Positions 1 to 8,800 of a stretch of 14,055 nt of DNA are shown piece after piece. Position numbers and translations under genes: made by a program. Numbering within the stretch: position 1 is the stretch's first letter; the number at the start of each line of letters is the position of its first letter. This DNA is from an uncultured Eubacteriales bacterium (GTDB taxonomy: Bacteria; Bacillota_A; Clostridia; Oscillospirales; Oscillospiraceae): positions 1-14,055 of the forward strand of contig CATJRT010000173.1 of NCBI GenBank assembly GCA_949742895.1, in the 5' to 3' direction. The notes under the pieces were generated by a model that saw only the letters and a list, made by a program, of their open reading frames with translations, was not told the DNA's origin and made no database searches.

Positions 1-7
1 CTGTCAT

Positions 8-43
8 AAAAAAGGAAGCCGCCCATGGGCGGCTTCCTTTTTT
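8..43 (-). terminator. Rho-independent terminator of the GTPase-NYN gene (perfect palindrome)
   Basis: A perfect 36-base palindrome. A run of six A, the arm GGAAGCCGCCC and a central AT are mirrored by GGGCGGCTTCC and six T. Read on the minus strand it is a GC-rich hairpin followed directly by six U, the textbook intrinsic terminator. It touches the TGA stop codon of the GTPase-NYN gene at 43-45. Because it is symmetrical, it could also stop transcription arriving on the plus strand from outside the window. Confidence 0.93.
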
Positions 44-2631
44 CATTGGATGATGCGCCGTATATCCGCCTCCACCTGCTTGACCTCAAATTCCAGCTCG
101 GCGGCGGGCATACGCACTGCGCCGTGCCCCAGGATAATCATCTGCTCCAGCCCGTCGGAGGTGGCCACCCGCACCCGGTGCTCCCGGCGCTCCTTCGCCA
201 GGGCATAGGTGGTCCTCTCGATATACATATCTGCGGTTTCCGCCTCTTTGGTGTACACCACATACACCTCCCCAGCCCGCTCTACGCTGCCCGGGTTCCC
301 TTTCACCTTGTAGGCGTCGAACACCACGATAACCTTGCACTTTTTCCAGCCTTGGTAGTTGCGCAGCCGGTCGATGAGCCTCTGTCGCGCCCCGTCCAGG
401 TCCTGCCGGGACAGAGTGCGCAGCTCATCCCAGGCGTGGATGATATTGTAACCGTCCACCAGCAGATAATCGTCCCCGTCCCGGGCCTTCAAACCCTTCC
501 AGGGCTTTGGCTTGGGCGGAGCACTCTTCTGCACCGGGCGGAAGGCGTGGGGCTTCACCGGACCATAGGCCCGCTCAAAGATGGCCTCCAGCTCCTTGTC
601 CAGCACCGCCCGGGACTCATAGCTCATGGCAAGCCGGTACGAATGGAGCGCGTCCTCCGTTTTGGGGCGCTTTCCTTCCGCCCGCCAGCCGCTGTCCAGG
701 TGCATATGAGCGCGGACCTGATCCCAGGATACGATAACCCCCGCGCCGTGGGAACAGAACACTGAATCCGCCGGATTGTCTACGTCACGCGACCCATCGT
801 AGCCTATGGCGGCGATGACGGCATCCGCGTCGTGGCAGGGGCGGTAGCCCTCCACCGTGCAGGAGAAACGCCCCCGGCCTCCGGTGTACGCCGCCACATC
901 CGTCCAGTAGCCCCTGGTCTCGGATACTGGAACGCTGCCGGTGAGCACTGCCTGATCCCCTGCCTGCTCCGGCCCTTCAAATATGCCGCCCATACGCTGG
1001 AGGTCGGTCATGGCCCGACCTACGCAATCCGGCGGCACCTCCAGCCGAAAGGAGTACCATGGCTCCAGCAGCACGCTTTTCGCGCTCATCAGCCCCTGGC
1101 GCACCGCCCGGTAGGTGGCCTGCCGGAAGTCTCCCCCTTCGGTGTGCTTCAAGTGAGCGCGGCCTGTCAGCAGGGTGAGCTTCATGTCGGTGACGGGCGA
1201 GCCTGTGAGCACCCCACAGTGGGTTTTTTCCATCAAATGGGTCAGGATCAGCCGCTGCCAGTTGCGGTCCAGTGCGTCCTCAGAGCACACCGTATCCAGC
1301 ACCACCCCTGTCCCCCGCGCCAGGGGTTCCAGCAGAAGGTGGACCTCGGCATAGTGCCGCAGCGGTTCGAAGTGCCCCACCCCTTCCACTGGAGCCGTGA
1401 TGGTCTCCAGATAGACGATGCTGCCGGGGCCAAAGCCAACCCGTAACCCAAAGCGCCGCTCCAGCAGCCGCGAAAGCACCTCAAGCTGTACCTCGCCCAT
1501 AAGCCGCACCTGAATCTCCCCAGTCCGCTCCTCCCAGCTCACCCTGAGCTGGGGATCTTCCTCCTCTAAAATGCGCAGCTTGTCCAACAGAGTGTGGACG
1601 CTGCCCCCCTCGGATGGAAACACCTGATAGGCCAGCACCGGTTCCAGCTCCGGGCCTGCCCAGTCCTCCTCCGCTCCCAAGCCCTGGCCTGCCTGGGTAC
1701 AGCTCAGCCCGGTGACGGCGCATACTGTACCCGCCGGAGCCTCCTCAGTCGGGACGAATTTGACCCCAGAATACAGCCGGATCTGGGTGGCCTTTTCCGC
1801 CCAGTCTGGACCGTTCACCGTATCCCGAACCCTCAAAACGCCCCCGGTGACCTTGAGCCAAGTGAGACGTTCTCCCCGTTCATCCCGGCTGATTTTGAAT
1901 ACACGGGCGGCCAGCTCAGCCCCCCAGTCCGGCTCCAGGGTATACCGCTCCAGCCCGTCCAGCAGCCCGTCCACCCCGTTCAGCTTCAGCGCCGAACCGA
2001 AAAAACAGGGAAACAGCTTCCGCTCCACAATCAGGGCGGAGATATCAGCGTCGGACAGATCCCCTGTCTCCAGATATTGTTCCATCAACCCTTCATCGCA
2101 CAGCGCCGCCTGCTCCAGCAGCTCCTCCCTTGAAACGGAAAAATCGGCGCAGCTGTCGCTCAGCCGGGCGCGGAGCTGGGAGAGTAGCGCGTCCCGGTCC
2201 GTGTCCGGCTGGTCCATTTTATTGATGAACAAAAAGGTGGGCACGCCGTGCCGCTCCAGCATCCTCCACAGCGTCTCCGTGTGGCCCTGCACGCCGTCCG
2301 CCCCGCTCACCAACAGGATGGCGTAGTCCAGCACCTGTACCGTCCGCTCCGTTTCGGCGGCGAAGTCTACATGGCCGGGTGTATCCAGCAGAGTGATGGA
2401 CAGGTCCTCCCGCTGAATCAGCGCCTGCTTGGCGAAAATGGTGATGCCGCGCTCCCGCTCCAGTGCGTCGGTGTCCAGGAAGGCGTCCCCGTGGTCCACC
2501 CGCCCCAGCTTTCGCAGTGCGCCGGATCGGTACAGCAACGCCTCGGTGAGGGTGGTCTTGCCCGAGTCCACATGGGCCAGCATACCCACGCAAAGCCGTT
2601 TGACCGATTTACTGCCGGGCCCTTGAGCCAT
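43..2631 (-). CDS. TetM/EF-G-like ribosomal GTPase fused to a C-terminal NYN (Rae1/YacP-like) ribonuclease domain
   Basis: An 862-residue protein. The first ~650 residues form a translation GTPase of the ribosomal-protection (TetM) type: G1 AHVDSGKT at 19-26, G2 RGITI at 61-65, G3 DTPGH at 83-87 with the catalytic His87, G4 NKMD at 137-140, then EF-G-like domains. A Pro/Lys-rich linker (about 698-719) leads to an NYN/PIN-like domain at 720-862. Its acidic residues are D726 (VDGYN), D772 (VVFDA), D801 (ETAD) and D826 (ATSD), the order found in Bacillus Rae1/YacP, a ribosome-associated A-site mRNA endonuclease. The ATG at 2631 is chosen because AAGGCGG (2640-2646) lies 8 bases upstream. An open frame continues to 2742, but that would cross the promoter. 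TetM is about 639 residues, so the extra length is mainly linker plus nuclease. The loop used by TetM against tetracycline is not conserved, so I infer a ribosome-rescue or mRNA quality-control role rather than drug resistance. Domain calls are strong; the function is inference. Confidence 0.93.
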   Translation of the reverse strand: MAQGPGSKSVKRLCVGMLAHVDSGKTTLTEALLYRSGALRKLGRVDHGDAFLDTDALERERGITIFAKQALIQREDLSITLLDTPGHVDFAAETERTVQVLDYAILLVSGADGVQGHTETLWRMLERHGVPTFLFINKMDQPDTDRDALLSQLRARLSDSCADFSVSREELLEQAALCDEGLMEQYLETGDLSDADISALIVERKLFPCFFGSALKLNGVDGLLDGLERYTLEPDWGAELAARVFKISRDERGERLTWLKVTGGVLRVRDTVNGPDWAEKATQIRLYSGVKFVPTEEAPAGTVCAVTGLSCTQAGQGLGAEEDWAGPELEPVLAYQVFPSEGGSVHTLLDKLRILEEEDPQLRVSWEERTGEIQVRLMGEVQLEVLSRLLERRFGLRVGFGPGSIVYLETITAPVEGVGHFEPLRHYAEVHLLLEPLARGTGVVLDTVCSEDALDRNWQRLILTHLMEKTHCGVLTGSPVTDMKLTLLTGRAHLKHTEGGDFRQATYRAVRQGLMSAKSVLLEPWYSFRLEVPPDCVGRAMTDLQRMGGIFEGPEQAGDQAVLTGSVPVSETRGYWTDVAAYTGGRGRFSCTVEGYRPCHDADAVIAAIGYDGSRDVDNPADSVFCSHGAGVIVSWDQVRAHMHLDSGWRAEGKRPKTEDALHSYRLAMSYESRAVLDKELEAIFERAYGPVKPHAFRPVQKSAPPKPKPWKGLKARDGDDYLLVDGYNIIHAWDELRTLSRQDLDGARQRLIDRLRNYQGWKKCKVIVVFDAYKVKGNPGSVERAGEVYVVYTKEAETADMYIERTTYALAKERREHRVRVATSDGLEQMIILGHGAVRMPAAELEFEVKQVEADIRRIIQ

Positions 2632-2639
2632 GTTCATCA

Positions 2640-2646
2640 CCGCCTT
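2640..2646 (-). promoter_or_regulatory. Ribosome binding site that sets the start of the GTPase-NYN gene
   Basis: On the minus strand this reads AAGGCGG, 8 bases before the ATG at 2631. A second in-frame ATG at 2637 lies only 2 bases from this site, which is too close, so 2631 is preferred. Confidence 0.7.
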
Positions 2647-2671
2647 GATGTTCGTTATCCATATCGAAAGG

Positions 2672-2700
2672 ATTATAACACACGAAAAATCGTTCGTCGA
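2672..2700 (-). promoter_or_regulatory. Extended -10 promoter of the GTPase-NYN gene
   Basis: On the minus strand: a -35-like TCGACG (2695-2700), a 17-base spacer, then a perfect TATAAT (2672-2677) preceded by TGT, giving the extended -10 form TGnTATAAT. Transcription would start near 2665, leaving a leader of about 34 bases before the ATG at 2631. The promoter lies downstream of the hairpin that ends the GH101 gene, so the GTPase gene is an independent unit. Confidence 0.75.
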
Positions 2701-2745
2701 TATGCATTCTGGCAAAATCTCGGGCAAAATCTTAGTGCACATAGC

Positions 2746-2783
2746 AAAGCAGGACGACCGGTAAACCGGTCGTCCTGCTTTTT
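2746..2783 (-). terminator. Terminator hairpin after the GH101 gene
   Basis: A long inverted repeat: the arm GCAGGACGACCGGT (2749-2762) pairs with ACCGGTCGTCCTGC (2765-2778), with flanking AAA/TTT extending the stem. It starts about 30 bases past the GH101 stop codon and before the promoter of the next gene. The U tract is short in the minus-strand direction (three U then GC) and longer in the plus direction (TTTTTGTTT). It may therefore terminate GH101 transcripts less efficiently than its stem suggests. Confidence 0.7.
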
Positions 2784-2811
2784 GTTTGCTTGGTGCTTAT
2801 GCAGCCCTCGC

Positions 2812-5800
2812 TCAGGCCAAGAACAGCTTGGAGAAGCGGTCCAAAATAGCAGCCACCTCAGCGCGGGTGATGTTGGCCTTGGAATCCAAGTCGTTGTTTC
2901 CGCGGCCCTGAATCAGACCGTTCTCGACGGCCCACGCCATGGCTTCCTTCGCCCAGCCGGAGATTTCAGCGCTGTCTGTGTACCCATCCAGCACAGACAG
3001 GTCCACATCCTTGCACAGCTCCAGGGACTGCGCGTAGCGGTACAGCATGACTACCATCTGCTCGCGGGTCACGTCGTCCTCGCCGCCGAACAGCTCCTCG
3101 CTGTATCCCTTGAGAATACCGTTGGCAACGCCCCAGGCTACGGCCTCGGTGTAATACCTGTCGTTCAGGTCGGTGAAGGCCACATCCGCGCCAGCGGACG
3201 GGTTCTTAGCCATGTTGTGGATGATCTGAGCCATCATGCCCCGGTTCAGAGCCATCTTGGGATCAAAGGTCAGTTCACTGGTGCCCTGCATATAGCCCTT
3301 GGCATAGATATTGGCGACAGCCTGGGCGTACCAGGACTCCTTGGCCACATCAATGAAGGGCAGGTCAGCCAGCGGGGTATCCGGGTCCTCGATCTCCTCA
3401 CCCGGGCCAGGAATCACGATTTCATCTACCACCGGCAGTTGGGGAACCTCGGACTCGCCCGGCTCAGACAGCTTGTCGAGCACAGTATCCGCTTTGGTGA
3501 TCTCCACCTCAGCAGCCTCGTCGCTGAAGTACTTGCCGCAACGCTCACAGTACCAGTACTCAATGTTGCCTTCAGTCTCAGTCGTGGGCTCCACAGCCTC
3601 CACATGGGTCAGGTCGTGGCCCAGCGCCTCGACGGTTTCCTGCTCCACAATGATCTTGCCGCAGAGTGCGCACCTCACTCCTTCAGTCAGGCCGCTCTCT
3701 GTGCAGGTGGCGGGAACGGCGGGAACGATTTCTTCAACGTGCTCGTGCGTCTGGTCCTTGACCACGCGGATGTTGTCAATGATGACGGCATTGCCGGGGT
3801 TGCGGCCTACGTTGATGCCGACATAGCCCTCACCGTCAGGCATACTGACGCTACTGTTGCTCATGCTGAAATCCTTCTCGGTGCCCACCAAGACGCCATC
3901 CACCCAAAGGGTGATGCTGCTGTCATTGATCTCCACCTTGACCCTGCGGGTCACACCGGGATTCAGCGCGGGGCCTGCCAGAACATTTATGCTGTAACTC
4001 TCTTCATCTGCACCTCCATTCCAGTAGTTCAGACCCCAGCCATCCAAGTTGTCGTAATGGCCAAAGTAGATACGATTATTCATGTCAATTGCCCGAACAG
4101 TGACGCCAACACGCACACCGGTAGTAAGGGCGGTCACGTCCATCTCGAACGTGCCGTTGGTCATCCTAATGGCCTCGTCGATCACGGTGTTGCGGTCACT
4201 GCTGTTGAACGTGATCTTCACAGCGCCGCTGCCGTTGTACTCAGTGGCCTCGATCGTCTCGTTCGAACCGCTGCCGACGTTGCCGTCCAGCGGCTTCATC
4301 ATGGTGACATTGCCGCCGTCAAAGCTGTTGACGTAGATGCCCTCGCCGGTAGCCTGAGCTGTCAGAACCACCTCGGTCACACTGTCCGGCTCAGTCTTGG
4401 ACAAGGCAGTTGCGTCCACAGTAACCACGTCATAGCCGTCGGCCTGGACCTTCAGCTTGTAGCTGTCAACACTCAGCTCCACAGCACTGGTGCTCTCGAA
4501 GGCAAACCGGCCCTCGCTGTCAGTGGTGGCGGTGAGGCCCAGAGGCATATAGGACACGTTCTCCAATGTAACCACAGCGCCGGCCACGGGGTTCGTGCCG
4601 TCAGTGACGGTACCGGAGATGGTCACCTCAAGCTTCTTCAGGTTGGCCATTGCGCTGTTCAGTGCGGCCAAGGCAGCGTCAACCTGTTCCTGCGTCGCCT
4701 CCATGTCATTCAGCACACTCCGTGCGGTGGTGCGGGCTTCGCTAAACGTATTCCACGCCTCAGCCTCAGTACCCTCGTAGCCGTCGGCCACAACATAGTT
4801 GTCCTGGTTCATGCCGTTGGCAGTAACCACAGCAGCGTTCAATTCAGTCTTTTGCACATCGTTGCTCCCGATGCGGAGATTGTCCAGAATGAAATCGCCG
4901 CGGCCGCTGAAGTACAGCGCGTACCCATCCGAATCGGCAAGGCCGGCGTTGTTGAAGCTGCCGCCCGCAGTGGCAATGCCGAACCAGGTCTGGCCGGATT
5001 CACTGCCGATGATGGTGAAGGTGCAGGTCTTGCTGCCGCTACCGCCTTCGATACCGGCACCCTTAGCCATCTCCAGGGGGATGGTCTGGCAATTACCAAC
5101 GCCGTTCCACTCGCCGTCGCCGATAACCACCTGCATCAGGTTCTCGCAACCCATCTGATAATCGAAGCTGACAACGTAGGTTTTGCCGGGCTCAAAGCGG
5201 AAGTTCTGGGGGATGGTCTGGTAAACCAAGTTCCCGTTGCCCGTGAGCCCGTGGGTTTTGAGGGACCATTTGCCGTCCAGAACGTCGTCCACTTCCTTGA
5301 TGTTCCAGCCGGACTGGGTGTAGGGTGCGTGCAGCTCGGACAGATGCTGACGGTTGTCCTGAACACCCTCAATGCCGCCCACCACGAAGGGCCACTCGCC
5401 CTGGGCAGAATGCTCAAAATCCTGGAACAAACCGTTGACACTGCCATCTGCGTCATAGGTATAGCCATCCATCTCGGTCTCGATGATGCGCAGAGCATCA
5501 AAGTAGGTGTAGCCCTCGCCCTCGTGGCCCAGGGTCAGGGTGACATCACCCTCTGGAGCAACGAAGAATACATACATATTCTGCATATAGCTACCGCCGA
5601 CCTCAACGCCATGCTTGTTGTTCAGAGCATCGCCGCTGATGTAGTTGCGGGCAATAGAGCGCCCGGCATAGTTGTAGCCCAGCACATTGCCCTCAGCGTC
5701 CTTCACCTCGATATAGGCCTTGTCGTTGCTGTGATTTTCCACCGCCACATAGGCCAGATACTTGACGCCGGGCTTCAGGCCCACCAGCTCCTGGCTGACG

Positions 5801-8800
5801 GAAGCCTCGCCGGTCTGCTTCAAAACGGAAATGCCGTTGATGCTGTTGACCTTCTCAACGCTGCCGTTCACAGTCCAGACGGACAGGCTGGCATCGTTGA
5901 AGGAGGGATCGGTGATGTGCTGGCCGTCGGCGTAGTAGGTCACGTTGGGGGCCTTCGCGCCGTTCTCGCCCTTCACCACCACATAGCCGGTCTCGGCCTT
6001 GGCGTTCAGGGTCACGCGGCCATTGACCACGTTCACGGTCTGAGCCGCGCCGCGGCCCTGGTCGGACAGCTCGTAAACCACCACAGAGGACAGGTTGGTC
6101 CAGCCGTTGGGCAGCTCCCAAGTGCTGGTTCCGCCCTTGGCGTTCCAGTGGTACAGCTTCTCTTCAGCAGCGCTGACGCGCTGGCCGTCGGCAGTCCAAT
6201 ACCAGGGGATGAGGTACTTCAGGGTAGCCGCGCTGTGCGGGAAGGTGTTGTCCTCGCCGGCGGAGGCGGGCGCACCTTCCAGAACGACCTTGCCGTTCAG
6301 GGTCATTACGCGGGAACGGTACTCGACCTCGTTGGCCACAGAGAAGGAAACGGTGTTGTCCAGCTTGCTGTCCAAACCGCGGGTGACTACAATCTCATCA
6401 CCGCCGCCCGCCAGCTTGACCTGCATCTCGGGCGTCCAGTTGGAGGTGGTGGTGCCGCGGGCACCGCCTGCGCCGCCGCCGTTGTAGGGGATTGCTACGG
6501 AGTTGTCCGCGTTGATCCAGTTGGTGATCCCGTAGTGCTGGAGGAACTTGGTGGGAATCATCTGGTTGTATGTGTTGTAGATGGACAGGTCATACTCACC
6601 GTCGCCCTGCCAGCCCTCAAAGCCCTGCATGGCGGGACCGCCCAGCAACGGGGCATTGCATGCGCCGCCGTAAGAGGCGAAGTCGGGCGGGAAGGAATCC
6701 TTGTATTCGTTGAGCATGAAGCGAATCACTGCACTGTTCAGCGCACCCTTGTCAGAGTAGTTGCCGTAGGCAAAGTCAGTGGTCCAGTGCTGGAAGGTGG
6801 ACTCATAGGGGTTGGCCCAGGCCCACTCGTGGGCAATACGCCACTGGCCGTTGCCAACGTGCTTGGTGATCTCGTTGGAGAGCATCCGGGTCTGCCAGCT
6901 GTCATCGGTGCCGCCGGTGCAGTTGCCCCAGATATCCACATAGATAAACTCCAGCTCGGCGCCGCCCTCGTCATAGAGCCGCTGGAAGCGTGCCTGACGG
7001 TCGCCGGTGCCAAAGTCGTGCAGGGTCTTGAAGGAGATGGCGGTGTCATGCCAATGCCAGCCCCACTTCACCCTGCCGTCAGCGCGGTAATAGACGATAT
7101 CGTCGTCCAGGGCCTCGGCCTCGGCGTACAGCTCACCGGCATTCACGTGGATGCCGAAGTAAGCGCCAATGGTCTTGCCCTCTTTGAGCATTGTCGCAAA
7201 ATCGGTCGCACCGCCCATGCGGGTACCCATATTCCAGTAATCAGGATGGTTGGAGTCATGGCCCTCGCCGGCGTAGCCCTTGAGCAGGATGGCCTGACCC
7301 AGACCGTCGGTGTGGAGAGCCACCCGCTTGGCGTTATCCAGGCTGGTGAGGAACGGGTTCTGCGCCTGGGAACCGAAGTTCAGCGCGATACGGGTGTTCA
7401 CGCGGTCCTTCACACTTTGGCTGTTGTTGGGAATGTGCATCACGGTCTCACGCAGAGCGATAGCGCCATCCTGCCAGTCAACAGTCTTATCATTGTTCTG
7501 GTCGCCCACGGCGATGACCACCTTGGCGTAGGGCTGCTCCCGCAGATCCTCGCTAATCACCTTCTGCTCCGCAGTCAGGGCCGTGGTGTGATCCAGCAGG
7601 CCAGTGCCGGGGTTACTGTCGGCCAGGAGGTAATCATAGGGCCAAGGCGCACTGTCCAGTCCGATGGTAACGTTCTCCCCATCGCTGGTAAAGGTGACCC
7701 GGTTGTAGTCGGAGGCAGTACCGGCGCCTCCGCCGTTGAGGGAGGAGTTGCTGGAAATGCCCGCCGCCATAATATCATTGGAGATGAAGGCGGCAAAGTA
7801 CCTGTACACGCCGTTCAGCGTCTTGTTCGCTTCCGCCGGATAGGTAACATCGTTGGTCTTAATGCTGGTGTTTCCGTTCGCCTTCGCGCCAGTCACCTTC
7901 GCGCCGGGCTGGGTGCTGTTCACGGAAACCAGGCTGTGGTTGGGAATCTCGATGTTCTTCACCGGGTTGGCGAGCCGGTCATTGTTGGTATAGACCACCT
8001 CGTCGATGTAGAAGCCCAGCGTCTGGTTGGCGTACTTGCTGTCAGCCTGGTTGACCTCGTTGTCCAGGGTCAGCCGGGCAGTCATCGTAATGGCCACAGG
8101 GGCGGACATCACGATGGTGTAGGTCACGGTCATGCCGTCATCGCTCAGCACGGAGTTGACGGAGTCGATGGTGGCAGCCGTGCCGTTGATGTTAATGGTG
8201 CGGATTTCCTGCTTCTGGCCGTCCACGCGGATGCCGTTCTCGTGCCCCTCAGCGTCCAACATCCGGTACTGGATGACTCGTGGGAAGTCCTCGTCCACCA
8301 GCACCTTCATAGCGGAGTTCTCCAGGACCCGGATCCCTGTGAAGTCCTGCTCAAGGACAAAATTCTTAGTCAAATCAGTCCCGGCGACTGTAATGTTCTC
8401 AGTCTTTCCTGTGTAGCCCGCAGCGGATACGGCAAGGGTGTAGTCACCATCAGCCACGCCGATGATGGTGTACTCGCCGTTCGCATCAGTGACGGCAGTC
8501 TTTACCACTTTGTCACTCTGGGACAGGGTGACGGTAGCGCCCGGGATCTTCACATTCTGGTCACTGACCGTACCGCTGACCACAGGCATACGCTTCAGGG
8601 TGAAGCTCTTTGTCATCGCACTATTCACGGCGACATTCTCACCAACAGTCTCATAGCCTTCCTTGGAGGCTGTGATGATGTACTCGCCCACAGGAAGCAC
8701 CAAGGTATACTCACCCTTGGCGTCGGTGGTCGCGTACCTGCCGCCGGCGCTCACTGTCGCATCCGCCAGGGCCTTGCCGTCGTCTCCCTTCACCGTGCCG

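Noticed and set aside
43..2631. Tetracycline-resistance gene of the tet(M)/tet(W) type.
   Set aside because: The GTPase core is related, but the SPVSTPADF loop is missing, a nuclease domain is added, and the context is chromosomal with no mobile element.
2632..2742. Upstream extension of the GTPase-NYN protein to an ATG at 2742.
   Set aside because: It would place the perfect TATAAT promoter inside the coding region and has no ribosome binding site. The start at 2631 has one at good spacing and begins next to the conserved GTPase N-terminus.
2746..2783. Inverted repeat as a possible insertion-sequence end or attachment site.
   Set aside because: It is a single compact hairpin right after a stop codon with T runs beside it, so a terminator explains it. 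No transposase, integrase or target duplication is present.
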